DNA of 64,000 bases from Anopheles merus (GCF_017562075.2 NC_054085.1:33171039-33235038); one strand, 5' to 3'. Counted from the first letter of the stretch, positions 10,855-22,965 are shown. The notes: generated by a model not told the origin, from the letters alone. Made by a program: numbers and translations.

Positions 10855-11275
10855 TGACCCATTGCGTGGAGTCGGAGTCGCTTGGAGTTGTCCAGAGTCG
10901 TCCGGAGTCGTCTGAAGTTGGCCGGAGTCATCCAGAGTCGTCCGGAGTCGCCTGGAGTTGGCCGGAGTTAACCAGAATCGGAGTCATTCGGAGTTGTCTA
11001 GAGTCAATCAGAGTCAACAGGAGCCGCCCGGTGCAATATGCTTGTGATCAGGCATTTAATTTTGTTGTCTTTCTGTTTCTTTCACTTTGCGCGTGCACTT
11101 TGTTTACAGGCCTTTGCGTCGAAGGTCGACTCCGGACAACTACAATCGATTCCGGACAACTACAATCGATTCCGGACGACTCCAGATGACTGCGGCCGAT
11201 TCCGGACGAATCCGACTCAGAACGACTCCGGACGACTCCGGACAACTCCGGGCGACTCCGGGCGACTCCGGATAA
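10855..11275. repeat. Foldback minisatellite with GGAGTCGTCC / GGACGACTCC arms
   Basis: From about 10866 to 11020 the plus strand repeats variants of GGAGTCGTCC. From about 11128 to 11272 it repeats the reverse complement, GGACGACTCC, including two successive copies of a CAACTACAATCGATTCCGGA unit. The arms, about 150 bp each around a spacer of roughly 110 bp, could form a long hairpin. The right arm abuts the mariner remnant. Confidence 0.7.
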
Positions 11276-11284
11276 TGCTGGAAT

Positions 11285-11800
11285 TTCATTTATACCACCA
11301 TCCGTCAGTATCGGGAGGCGGGCCTGACCAATGACCGTGTGAGATCCGGCCGCCGCGTTCGGTAAGAAAATCAGCAGCAGGAGAGAGGTTTTGTCTTCCG
11401 CTCGATCCGGAAGACCGCTGCTGTCCTGGATGTGTCGTTCGGGACTGCTCAAACCATCATTACGAAGGATCTAGGATGAAAGCCGTACAAGAAACGCTTC
11501 ACCGCTCTCGGAGTTACGGAGGCTACAGCAAAAAAGAGGCTGGTCAGAGCTAAAAATATCGTCCAAACGTGGTGTCGAGGCAATTGACTGATCATATCAT
11601 ATCAACTGATTTTGTCTATAAGACTTTGTGGCCTCCCAGCTACCCCGATTGCAACCCACTGGACTGTTATGTATAGTCATACATGTTGGACCAGGTGCGT
11701 GCGATTCTTTTGAGAAGCGTCTTGCTCCCCGACAATATGCCATAAATGTTCTCAATGAACATATTTTCCATAGGAATTGACTTGAATCCGTAGGTTGTAT
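11285..11800 (+). pseudogene. Decayed mariner/Tc1 transposase (D37D-like) with central deletion
   Basis: Fragments in different frames follow the order of a mariner transposase: an N-terminal helix-turn-helix piece IRQYREAGLTNDRVRSGRR, then RSIRKTAAVLDVSFGTAQTI and, after an internal TGA, KPYKKRFTALGVTEATAKKR, then past a gap LWPPSYPDCNPLDCYV, the motif holding the last catalytic Asp. The KPYKKR and ALGVTEATAKKRL block resembles insect D37D/maT-type elements. The central part with the first two catalytic Asp residues is missing and there are several stops and frameshifts, so it is inactive. No terminal inverted repeats were recognised. Confidence 0.7.
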
Positions 11801-13840
11801 ATCTTATTTATCTTTTAAACACATTTTGAAATTGTATTCAAACTTATTCAACATGGTGTAAAGCATTCCAATCAATAGCTTTACAACGGGACCAGTTCAA
11901 CAACCTCACCACACTACGATCAATAGCAAACACTTCAAAAACAATGTTAGGCAAATAATTAATAGATTGTTTTGTTTGTTTTTTGGTCTGACACACTGGT
12001 TGTTCAATCACACTGCAGGATGCAATATCCCACCCTGCAATGGATTTAATTGAGCAAAGCATAATAAAAATGTATTAATGAGGCAGCAAAAACAATAAAT
12101 TCTATTGGATTTTTATACATTCAAGCCAATTGATTGTAATGGTAGGGTGAAAAACAAAAAACAAAAAACACGCTGCCAACAACAGCGATTACGAGGTAAA
12201 ATGAAATCGATTGACAAAAATTCAATTTTACGCACAACTAAGTTGACGAAAATTTACGACCCTCTTCTCTCTCTCTCTCTCTCTTTCTCTTAGTGCCGAG
12301 TGACCTGGCCGTTTGCCGTTTTCCGCGAATCCATTACGGACGTAAATATTGAATTTAATTGCTTGCGCTCCGTCACGGTCGGCAACTGGGGGGGGGGGGG
12401 GGGGGGGGGGGGGGTACAAAGTATGGCAGCAGGCGGCGATGCAAGTGCCACGCGTTTCCAGCTGATTACAGGGTACGGGGTGTGGCGCGGCAATTGTTGT
12501 TTTCTTTTGTTTTGCTTTGTTTAAATAGCTTATATCAAACACCCCCCCCCCCCCGCAGTGGGTGTGTGTGTTATCAGTTTAATATTTACACTTTTTTGTT
12601 GCTGTTCGTGTTTTGTTTGTAGTGTTATTGTGTAGTTGTCATACGGTCATAGCTGCTACCATAGCGACCGAAACAGGGTGGTGGCAGGCTTTCGCAATAA
12701 TAGTTTTTAATACGCATCGTTGTTTATAGTTTTTAACACGTTAATACGCAGCACGGTCATGGGGCTGGTTTTCAGCGCATTTGATGATGCAGTATTGAAA
12801 AAAATATAGCTTTCCTTCCCCTGGTGTGGTTGGAAATGCATTTCACTCTGTCCCTTATCGAGGCGATGATTTATGGTACCGTTTTCAGCATCATTGAATC
12901 TGGCTGCCCACCTGCTTCAGTGGGTAGCCTGGTTGAAGGCCAGCTGGGCAAAAAAGTGTTTTTTCCCTTATTTTTTATACTCTACAATTGCTCACAAAGC
13001 GGCTGAATCCCGGTGGATGTTGACAGTGGGAAAATGAAAACCAAAAAAATAATAGAAAATGCCTAGTTCAACCTAGTACTGGCTTCAGTTTAGGAGTATT
13101 TTCTGCCTCCCCTAGAGGACAAGCATAAACGCCCCAAAAAAACGTATGAGAACGCGTCCTTGTGACGTTTGGAGCTAAAACAAAAGCGAATCCATTAATT
13201 TGAATGATCCACCCACAGTGATCCACGGTTTGCAACTCTTTCAGGTGTGAGAAGGCTTAATATAAAAAAAATTCGAACCGGGGGGTCGGTAACGATATAA
13301 CCGGCGCCTCTTTGGTACTCGCGAGTTCCGCCATGCCCCCACAGTGACAGGTGAAATCGCTTAACCGCTCGTAATTTTACCAAAACCGTTGTGCCCCACT
13401 TTTCACCCAATGCACCTAGTGCTGCGGTGCTGAATGCGTGTGTGACTAGAAATTGGACGGTTTTTTTTTAAACCGGTTCTACAAAAAAGAGAGAGAAAGA
13501 GAGAGTGAGAAAAAGAGAGAGAAAGAGAGTCATACGACATACCAAACCAGCCGGTGAAGTAAGTTGATAACGGGCCCGGGTTGGTCTGGGTTCAATTTTA
13601 GGCTACGTCAATCAAAAACTAATCAAAAAACCACCAAAAAGCGCCAAACGGACCTGGCGGGACCTCGGTTAGAAACCGGTTTTTGAACCCCCCCCCCCGC
13701 TCCCACCAAAAAACACTCCACCGGAGCACAATCGGAAGCCATTATTTATGCTTCCTGCAAGTAGTCGTAGTCACCGAAAACCCCGATGGCATCATTGTTT
13801 TCCGGCCCTTGTTCGGTCTTGTTTTTTTTCTTTCATGCAC
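11801..13840. other. Non-coding spacer with homopolymer tracts
   Basis: AT-rich sequence without a convincing gene. It carries a CT run near 12264-12286, a G27 tract at 12388-12414, a C13 tract at 12542-12554, AG-rich repeats at 13488-13530 and a C run near 13688. Short ORFs here come from these low-complexity tracts. Confidence 0.5.
12388..12414 (+). repeat. Poly-G tract of 27 bases
   Basis: Twenty-seven consecutive G residues, followed 127 bases later by a run of 13 C residues (12542-12554). Long G tracts can form quadruplexes and are prone to assembly error, so the length should be treated with care. Confidence 0.8.
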
Positions 13841-14472
13841 ATTAGTGTTGGGTCATATGACTCCACTGATCGAACGAACCGGAGTCAGGTCAGCGGTCGG
13901 CATCGAGTTCGACCCAGTGTATGTGACTCCGACCCATAGGTGCATATGAGTCCGGTAGGTGCTTACGACAGTTCAATAGGTTCAGTAGGTTCAATGGGTT
14001 CGAACAAGTTCAGTAGATTTAGTAGGTTTGGTGGGTGCATTCGAGTTGTGACAGCAATTGTAATGAATAAAAGCATAAATAAACCATTATATTTTTATCA
14101 TCACATTCGCCGTCTATCGAACAATCCAACTATAGAGTGTGAGCTCCTTAGTTAGTCAATCGTACCAGGGAATTCATATTATATTCCTACTGAACTCGTA
14201 GACATCGTTCAAACCTATTAACTACTTAACTCATATGAACCTAATGAACCTACGCAATCTATTGAACTCCTATAGGCACAGAACCTACCAAACTCGCATG
14301 AACCTACCAAACTCGTATGAACCTATTACACTCGTTGCACCCACGGGTGGGAATCGCATATGCTTTGCTGTACCTATTGAACCTACCGAACCTACTGGAA
14401 CCAACATTACCTCCCGCAGCACTTTGGATGACTTCGACCGCGTAGGTTCGGGTTGACTCGCCCATCACTAAT
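13841..14472. mobile_element. Foldback element with degenerate GTAGGTTCA / TGAACCTAC arms
   Basis: The left arm repeats variants of GTAGGTTCAGTAGGTTCAAT on the plus strand (13960-14035). The right arm repeats the complement, GAACCTACCAAACTCGTATG and relatives (14235-14400). The outer ends look like short inverted repeats: ATTAGTGTTGGG at 13841 and the complement of ATTAGTGATGGG ending at 14472, 11 of 12 matching. No clear target-site duplication is seen. No ORF of note; a non-autonomous foldback or MITE-like element is the best description. Confidence 0.55.
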
Positions 14473-14625
14473 ACACGTGTATGCATGATTCGCTTTTCTG
14501 GTGCACTTTTTGATCGCTCGATAGATACACTAACCCACACACACACACACACACCCACAATAGGACGGCTAACATTGTTTAAAAGGTTGGCGGAGTTTGC
14601 ACGCGCCATGCCAGGTGCAAAACCG

Positions 14626-14663
14626 TATTTAAGTATGCAAAGTGCGCCCCAGCAGCGTTAGTG
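14626..14663 (+). promoter_or_regulatory. Core promoter of protease C (TATTTAAG and initiator)
   Basis: TATTTAAG at 14626-14633 is followed by CGTTAGTG at 14656-14663, a TTAGT-type initiator at normal distance, leaving a leader of about 80 bases before the ATG at 14738. A TTAGTG sequence is also at the expected start of proteases E and F. Confidence 0.5.
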
Positions 14664-14737
14664 TGTTCCGGCGCGAGTTTTCTGAGCGTCGTACAGTGTG
14701 CAACCGTGTTTCGCGCAGCAATACACACACACACACC

Positions 14738-15113
14738 ATGTGGCACTCGGGGTGGTCAACAGCGGTACGGGTGTTGCTGGTACTGGCCTCCGCTACCCGT
14801 CAAGTGCAGGGGCAGTGTTCGTTCACGCTCGATATGAAGTTTGGCTCGGTGTATCAGCTTGTCTCGCCCCGGTATCCTTCCCGGTATGGGCCGGCCCTGC
14901 AGTGTACGTACGTCATACGCGCACCGTTCGGCTACCGCATCTCGCTGGAGTGTCCCACGTTTCAGATACCGTCCGTAAGTGTGTGTGTGTGTTTTTCGTG
15001 GATACATAATCCTGTAAAACACTGTTGCCTCTCTGCTCGCTGGGCAAGGGAGGGTGGTTTGAGTTAGTTATTAGTTACCGAAACACCTTATTGTAACCTT
15101 TGTTTTTCTCTCT

Positions 15114-15151
<38 letters not shown>

Positions 15152-16633
15152 CCCACAGAGCACTGACTGTCAGCTAGATTCGTTCCGTGTGTCCCGCACT
15201 GGGTCGCTGAGCTTGGCCGATGCGTACTCCTACTGCGGGGCGGGCCGCTTACAGGAAAAATCGGACACCAATCAGATGACGATCCGGCTAACGTCGGCAC
15301 CAACCAGTACGGGCGGGCTGTTCTCGTGCAATCTCAGCATCCCGCAGCAAAGCTGTGAGTGCGGTAAAAAGAAATTGGTAAGATCGCTCTTTGGGACTGC
15401 TTTTTGTATGCCGACTGTGAAATCACTTCGTGGCAAATTAAAGGAAATTTAGGTATTTAATTTAGGGTGAAAGGTTGTTTGGCCTGTTGTGCTGTTTAAA
15501 CAGTCAGTATTTTGGGAACTTTTGCCTCAAAATACCGAAATGCTTGAGGATTGGCTACGCTGAGTCATATGTTTATTTGCATAATTACTGCAAGGGAACT
15601 ATATTCATGATTTTCCCTTCTTCTTCACTATTACACAATGCTTTTTGTTTCAAAATATATTTTTTTAGCATTTTTTATTCATTGTCCATATTCAATATTT
15701 AGATAAATATTGTTTTTTTGCTACCATCAATTTTACATGATTTTTTTACCAAGAAAACCTTTCTGACAAAACGAAGTGACTGACTTTTACAGTTCAAATC
15801 ATAGTTCATAACAAACTAGTAACTGAGTAATTAGTCCATTAGTAAATAGATAACTAATTCCAGTCTGTAGTACTATGCAAAAGAGCTATGTTTTACGGAT
15901 AATATTCATACGTTTATAAAGTTAAAATAATTGAAAAAAAGCTATTAATATTTGTATAACATTTGCATTTCATTGAGAAACAACTTAATTGCGTTGTTTA
16001 CAGCGACAACATTATATTACATACCAATCATATCCAATGCTGTTTGGGTTTAAGATTAATTTACTTGACTTGATAGGCTTTTTCAGGAACTATAGAAAGG
16101 AATATTCGATTTTCTCATTGAGTTGTTTCATAGTTTTTCTCTGCGATTAAAGTTACTCACTCTATCCGCACAATAGAAATTTACTCATTTGCGGACAGAC
16201 TTCCTTCAGAAGAAGATGCCCTTTTCTAGTTGAGTTGTACTCCCTCGGGACTCACTGGCGCACTCTCACTCAGTGTGCATATCACAAATGGGATCAATAT
16301 CTCCACAATAGATAGAAAAGAGGACTTTAAACATGATTTTAACTTTTGTTTGTTCCATTAAATGATGAGCTTAGGTTATAAGGAAAGGTCATTTGGAATA
16401 TTTTACATTCCAATTTTTACCATTTTTAGTCAATTTACCTTTTTGTATTTGCTTTTGTGTATTTCTGGTTCATTCAACTCACTCCTTCCACCTATTTGTT
16501 CTAATAGAACCGTATCGTGAACGGGGTGGAAACGGCAGTGAACGAGTTCCCCATGATGGCGGCATTGATAGACGTCAAAACGAAAACTGTCATTTGCGGG
16601 GCCACTATCGGTAAGCTTACCAGCTACAATTAC

Positions 16634-16710
<77 letters not shown>

Positions 16711-17505
16711 GCATGCTCGCGGTAGTATTATTACATCCGATGTTCGATGTGCTTCCTCCACACAGTTACCAACAGTTACGCGCTGACGGCGGCCCACTGT
16801 CTGCTGCAGCGCACCGTCAACGATACGGTGCTGCTGGTGGGTGATCACAATATCAAAACCGGAACCGATACCTCCTTCTCGCAGGTGTACATCGTCGCCC
16901 AGTTTATGAGCCATCCCGGGTTCACGGTCAGGCCGGTGGCGAATGACATTGCGCTGGTACGCACCGGGCAACCGATCCAGTACAATCCGGGCGTCGGTCC
17001 GGCCTGTCTGCCCTGGAGCTACACGACGCAATCGTTCGAGGGCCGCACGGTGGAAGCGACCGGGTGGGGCGATCTAGATTTCGGTGGACCGCGGGCCACC
17101 GCCCTGAACAAGGTGCAGCTGGCCGTTATTGGCAATCAGGAGTGCTCCCAGCGGCTCGGTGTGACCGTGCCGTACCAGCAGCTCTGCACCTACACCGCCA
17201 ACCGGGACACGTGTCAGGTATGGGTTAATCTCTCACGCGTTTCTTGACGGTTATTTCGCTGCAAGGATCTCGACTTCAGTGGCTTCTCGTTCTTTTTGGG
17301 TGGACTTTTTACTGACTTCTAGGCCGATTCCGGAGGACCACTGTTTTTCACGAACCTCGCCAACGGGCTGCTGTACAATGTGGGCATCGTTAGCTTCGGC
17401 ATTGCGTGCGCTACCGCAAAGCCGAGCGTTAATACGCGAGTGACTGAGTATCTGGACTGGATTATGGTCAACACTCCTGGTTCGTTCTACTGCTATCAGC
17501 CATAG
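14738..17505 (+). CDS. CUB-domain serine protease C (five exons, 397 aa)
   Basis: Exons: 14738-14974, 15159-15377, 16508-16610, 16766-17217, 17323-17505, with phases 0, 0, 1 and 0. The ATG follows a CACC context and opens a hydrophobic leader cut near VQG|QC. The CUB domain covers about 27-148 and ends CECGKKKL. Activation follows Arg154 (NR|IVNG), the only Arg in this position in the window. The triad is His197 (LTAAHC), Asp247 (ANDIALV) and Ser340 (DTCQ|ADSGGP). The last intron falls between Gln192 and residue 193 and is found only in this family member; residue 193 is Ala. Asp189 suggests trypsin-like cleavage. Intron 1 ends in a long CT tract and intron 3 contains a 74-bp AC repeat. The product is a secreted protease of unknown target. 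Confidence 0.9.
15121..15148 (+). repeat. CT microsatellite forming the polypyrimidine tract of protease C intron 1
   Basis: An uninterrupted CT run leads into the CGCTCCCACAG acceptor at 15158, so a length-variable microsatellite serves as the splice polypyrimidine tract. Confidence 0.8.
16635..16708 (+). repeat. AC microsatellite (37 units) in protease C intron 3
   Basis: Thirty-seven AC units fill about half of a 155-base intron and end 57 bases before the acceptor at 16765. CA repeats near splice sites are known binding sites for hnRNP L-type proteins; a splicing effect here is inference. Confidence 0.9.
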
Positions 17506-17588
17506 GGGCGCGCGTCTTCGATTGCTTAATTCCACAAGAACAACAAAACCAACAATGTTGACTGTGTATCATTCATCAAGGTGCGATA

Positions 17589-17594
17589 AATAAA
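17589..17594 (+). terminator. Poly(A) signal AATAAA of protease C
   Basis: AATAAA lies 83 bases after the TAG stop, a normal distance for a short insect 3' UTR. Confidence 0.6.
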
Positions 17595-17770
17595 CTGGTT
17601 GGGAGTTATACAGTTTATTAGGTGAAATAATAAGTTTGTTGCGTTTTTTTATTGAACTTTGAGGAAATGTACGGATCTCGGATCGAAAAATTCACGCGGT
17701 TTTATTGTGAGATATCGATTTTGCATGGATAGGAGACAAACATATACGATCCATAGGTCAGAATGGACGG

Positions 17771-17972
17771 TGGCGGTCCCGTGGTACAGTCGTCAACTTG
17801 AACGACCCAATAGCACGCCCGTCATGGGTTCATGGGTTCGAGCCCAGAATGGACCCGTCCTCTCGTAGCATGGATTTGTCTATCAGGCTACGTGGTATTG
17901 AATTAAGTCTCGAAAGCCTGTAATAGGCCGGGCATGTCCGCGTAGGACGTTACGCCAAATAGAAGAAGAAGA
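17771..17972 (+). mobile_element. tRNA-derived SINE, copy 1
   Basis: Contains an A-box-like TGGTACAGTCGTCAACTTG, a B-box-like GGTTCGAGCCC and a terminal AGAAGAAGAAGA tail, in the same order as copy 2. It has diverged most of the three copies and no flanking duplication was found. Confidence 0.7.
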
Positions 17973-20900
17973 TGTCCAGAACGAGAACAGTCTTCCGAAG
18001 AAGCATTATTGTGAAGACTTTAAGCAGACTATAGAAAATTGTATTTTTGCAACGTTTTTAAATTCCTACGCTTACAATTCTACCTAAGTGCAAGAGCTTA
18101 AATCAAAGCCAAAGAGCTCCAAACCAAAGGTCAATGTTGCGGTCCATTTTGCCCGTTTGTTTTGATCTGTTTTGGCATTTTGTGTATGATCATTTACCCA
18201 ATGAGATATAGAGCAAAAACCTGAACCAGTGCCTTTTTGCCCACCTTTGCCCTACAGCATCAGGTAGGGCTCGGTTACCATAATATTCAATGAAAGTATA
18301 ATGAACATCGTAGACGTTTCATCGATATGAAGTCAATGGGAGCAGAACTCCGGACAAAAACGTATTATTCGGGGTAGATATAACTTAAAATACCGTGAAA
18401 CTTGAACAAACAGAACAGAGAATACTGTAGCAAAAATGAGAATCTGGAAAAGAAAGGATGAAAGATAATGCAAACATACAGTAAAACATTGTTTACATTT
18501 GACAATAAAAAACGATACGAACTTATTGATACTCCTAATGTAAACCAAACTCATCTCTTTACACTCTTCAAAATGGAATGCTTTTTGCTGTTTTGTAGGA
18601 GGCTGTGTACTGGGCTGAACGCGGGAGAAATGACAAATTGTTTAGTGCTAATTTTATGTAAAATAAATTCAACTTCCTGCTTGAGCATTCCGTACCAAGG
18701 GTTGGCCCGAAGAACAGTTGTTAGCAACAAAACACTCTCCCAGCGACCAGCGGGACGCCCAGGACGCCGGAACAACCATCGTCATTACATCAGCATGATT
18801 GTAGCCATGTGCAGCAACGAGCGCGTTTGGTTTGGCGCCGTTGCGCGAATCGCAATTGGAAAAATCTACCACAACCCTCCCAAACCACCCACCCAGGAAT
18901 AAATATTAAAACCAACTGTTACCGACAGTTGGTTTTTGGGGCCAAAACCGGAGGCACAGAGCGCACCGCATAGTAGTGAGATTTATGCGCAATGCCGTCC
19001 TCTTGCGCGGGAAGCTGTTTTGTGCTGTTTTTTGGGGCCTCCTGCAAATCTCAGTCCCTCAGCCGCCCGGGATTGACTTTTATCCAATCTGTACACCGGT
19101 TTTTGGGGAAACTTTTCACATCAAATAGACGACACATCTCCGGGATGCATTTCCGGGGGCTCCCTCTCACCGGGGGAGCAGGGGTCAGATGCACATGTTG
19201 TGCGTTAAAGTGGAGGGCTTGTGCTTGGTGTGTAGTCGCTTGGACTGGCCTGGGTAAGGTCTGTTTTCTTCCGCTCTGTCATAGTCCTCCGGCGGCTGGG
19301 CGGAAGGACGGGTAGGAGTCAGGGTTTGTGTTCCTTGTTACGAGATTGGGCCGGTTTGACGGTTGCGCGAGCGTGTTTTTACAACGCTCACCACACAAAA
19401 ACATGCACATGTTTGTATGTGTGTGTAATGGACAACAATGCACCAAAGGCTTGAGAAGAAGCTGGCTAGGGAAAAACGGCCTCAAACCTTTGAGTTTGTG
19501 TGTGTGTTACAGTGAGTGTAATCGTTCAGGGAAGCAACATGGAATGATGCCACCGGAGAGATGAAAAACAACAACAGCGCAAAAACGTGCGCTGGAAGAA
19601 GCGTTTTCCCGGGAATGGATGGTGCAAGGAATTAGCGTGGAAATGATAGTACATCACGCTGCGGTGTGGCAAGTGACAGGGGTGGCATGCTAGCCTGCTG
19701 ATGTTGCTACTGCTGCTACTGCTGCTGCTGCTGCCGGTAACGAATAGGTGCAGTCGCTTCGTTGGAGAACGCACAGGAGGCCATGCAGTTGGGTTTTTAT
19801 TTATGATTCGAAGCAGCGCTCAACACAGGCTTTGCACGTGTTTTTCCTTTGCCTTTTCTTTCGCACCATCCTCATCGCTGGTGTACGCTGAAAGCCCGCC
19901 CTGCCCACGTGGTGTGCGTGCGCGAAGAAAAACCCGCTCGAAACGAACGGGCTTAAATTTATTGCAGATTGTTGCAACGATGGTTTTTCCTTCCAACCAA
20001 CCAAAATTTGATGCATTTCAATGTGTGCGTGTGTGTGTGACTGGTTGTGTGAGGTGTTTCAAGGGGTTTTTGCTTGTTGTTGTAGGCCATCGGGCCACGC
20101 CGTTCCGGTGATTTCGGTGGTTCCGTGTGTGAGCAAACAACGGTTTTATATCATTTCATCGTTTTCGGATTTCTATTCGGTGCGTTTTGGTGCGATCCCT
20201 TTTTAGCCGGGATGGGACTGCTGGGACTAGGAGAAAGAGGTGGATTTTTGTGTGATAAGAATATTTGACAGAAGGTTTACACAAAAATCGCTCATTTTAC
20301 ACAAGCGAACGAGCGCTGGCCCGCCCCGGACCGTCGTGAAGGGCATACAAATGAAATTCTTTACTGTTTTAGGTTGAGGCTGGTGTTTTTCTTTTCTTCT
20401 TCATTTCACCAAACTCACTATGGTGCGCAAAACGCAACGCCAAAGGCACGTGAGCTTCTGTTAACCCTCCCTTTACCGTAGAATCTCCTCTCTGGTTCTG
20501 TACACAATTTTTAAGGGTTGAGATTTTTGGCCCTCTCCATGGTGAATGTTGAATTTATCGTTTTCATTAGTCGACGGGTCGGACCGAAGGGCTGCGTTCA
20601 AGCAGGGCAACGCTGCCCTTGTTTTCTTTCTCGACACTAAAAAGCTAAACCATGCACGACGCGTTTTGGAAAGGAATGTGAATGTGAATTTTGCTGGGGT
20701 TTTTTTTAGTTGGAAGCGATTACAGTCAAATGCATCGTTGAGGTGAGATGGAGGGAATAAAAAAAATGGGAGCAACGATGCCAACGAAGGATCGTTGTTT
20801 GGTGAGCGTTGCTCAGGCATGATGGACCATGGAGCGATAGATGAATAATGCATCTCCCGTTTTCGGTATTGAATAATGGATGGAAAGATTTATTTTCTCG

Positions 20901-21869
20901 AAACGGAAACTAACCGTGAAGATGGTATGATTTGTATTATCATTTTTATGTTTTGTTATTAGATTTAATAGATTTTGTGTAGGGTTTTCCTCGAAACAAT
21001 CATTCCGATTGCTCAAATTGCTTGGTTTAATGTTTAATTGTTTTTTAAGGTTTTGGCTTCAAACTTTTTGTTTTGTGAGCAGACCCGCTGATATCACATA
21101 GCAGCAACTCTTAATCGATTCTTTGGCTGGTGTGCAAGTGATTCAAGAAAATCTGAAGCTTAGTTTTCCCTAAATTAAAGGAAAGAAGAACAAGCGTAAA
21201 CGGGAAAAAATAGCACCTTTAATTTAAGCATTATTTCACAGCAAAGATGAGTCGCAAGACAAAAAATATATACAATTCAAAACGTTAAAGCCCATGATCA
21301 CCAAATAAACAAGAAACATGCAAAATAAGATTTGGTAGCATATTGATGTAATTTCTTCCACCTCAAAACTAAGTTTTAAGCAATGTTACAGGGATGTGTG
21401 GAAGACTTGCACGGTATATTTGTAGAGATATGATATTTCTGTACCATTCATCTGAAGAAAAAAACAGGCCAATAAAATGAATATTTATATTAATATAACA
21501 AAAAAACATAAAAAGGTTTCATGTGGGGTAAAATGGACAGTAATGGCAGATGTTTGGCGAGCGCTTGGTGAAGCTATGGTGCTGTATTTGTCCACACAGT
21601 AATGCTAACAGGCACTGTTTCGTCGTTGGAAACATATAAAAAGTGTTTTAATTTTAATAATACATTTTTAAAATAATTTTAAGGGGTTTGCTGAACAGCA
21701 GCAACAGGAGGAGAAAACATTTCACGGAAACGTGCACAAAAGCTTTGACCATTACCTAAGCGCTGCTGTTGTGGGAGCATATTATCCCAGTGTTTTGACG
21801 AAAAATTGTGGAGGCATATATAAGAATATTTGTGTTTTATAACAAATTGAAAGGAATATTAATTAAACT
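17973..21869. other. Gene-poor stretch
   Basis: No supported gene. 17973-18900 is AT-rich. 18900-20300 is more GC-rich with GT-rich and CTG-rich low-complexity ORFs, and 20300-21869 is AT-rich again. Nothing recognisable as an RNA gene was seen. Confidence 0.45.
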
Positions 21870-21881
21870 GCTTAACATGCC

Positions 21882-22082
21882 TGGTGGTACAGTCGTCAAC
21901 TCGTACGACGTAAAAACATGCCCGTCATGGGTTCAAGTCCCGAATAGACCGTGCCCCCATACGTAGGACTGACTATCCTGCTATGGTAACAATAAGTCAC
22001 TGAAAGCCAAGCTCACTTCACTAGTGGGTACAGGCAGGCCTTGACCGACAGCGGTTGTTGTGCCAAAGAAGAAGAAGAAGAA
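21882..22082 (+). mobile_element. tRNA-derived SINE, copy 2, full length with 12-bp target duplication
   Basis: The 201-bp element begins TGGTGGTACAGTCGTCAACT (A box), has GGTTCAAGTCCC (B box) and ends in an AAGAAGAAGAAGAA tail. It is flanked by identical GCTTAACATGCC at 21870-21881 and 22083-22094, a classic target-site duplication of LINE-assisted insertion. Its size and layout resemble the SINE200-type elements I recall from Anopheles; that name is from memory and not verified. Confidence 0.9.
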
Positions 22083-22094
22083 GCTTAACATGCC

Positions 22095-22781
22095 CTTTTT
22101 GCCCCGCTAAATAGGAACAGAAGCAAAAAAGAGCTAAGAGTAATTCCGCGAATGCATAAAATATTTCAAATTTTTTTGTAAACAATGGGTATAAATACAA
22201 TTTAATTGTTCATTTAAAAATAAGTAAGGTCCGTTACAGTAACATAAAAAAACTAATAAAAAGAGAACAAAATACTAATCATTTATCTTTCCATTAACTA
22301 TGTCCAAAGACAATTTTTTTATCGTCGCTGCTGAACAATTTTAACCGCAATCTGGAAATAAATTAGACTATCGATCAATGTTTCGAGAAGTTTTCCGTCC
22401 TCTCTCTTAGCTTTTTTTACAACAATTTTAAGGAGAACAGAATGAGACGGTGTTAGTATGTTGAAATTCACGAGTTGTATGTTGAGATCACTTAATCCAA
22501 TCCATTTTCGTTAAATTCCTTTTTTATATGAGCGTCGTTTAACCGCCCGTGTAAAGCATAGCTAAATAAAAGTTGATTCCCTCTGCTATAATCGCCATGA
22601 ATCGTTAGTGAATCTTTTAATTGTTAGCATACCGTTATTTGCTGTGAATAGTTTATGTATAACCATCAATTACTATATGTAAAATAATATTTTAAAAATG
22701 ATTTAAAATAGACAAGCAAGTCTCAGTTTTCAGCTTCAACTGCAAGCAAAGCATGAAGGAAATATTTGTCAAAATTTTAGG
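22095..22781. other. AT-rich spacer between two inverted SINE copies
   Basis: No coding or RNA feature was recognised in this AT-rich stretch. Confidence 0.5.
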
Positions 22782-22794
22782 AGTAAGCAGTTTT

Positions 22795-22952
22795 CTTCTT
22801 CTATGACACAACAAACGCTGCCGGTCAAGGCCTGCCTGTATCCAATAGTGAGAAGTGGGCTTAGCTTTCAGTGACTTATTGATTACCCATAGCAGAATAG
22901 TCAGTCCTGCGTATGGAGGCACGGTCTATTCAGGGCTTGAATCCATGACGGC
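22795..22952 (-). mobile_element. tRNA-derived SINE, copy 3, 5'-truncated, with 13-bp target duplication
   Basis: On the minus strand it starts just before the B box (GGATTCAAGCCC), then follows copy 2 closely through the CAGGCAGGCCTTGACCG block to the AGAAGAAGAA tail. Identical AGTAAGCAGTTTT at 22782-22794 and 22953-22965 flank it. The missing A-box half is therefore a truncation at insertion, not later loss. Confidence 0.88.
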
Positions 22953-22965
22953 AGTAAGCAGTTTT

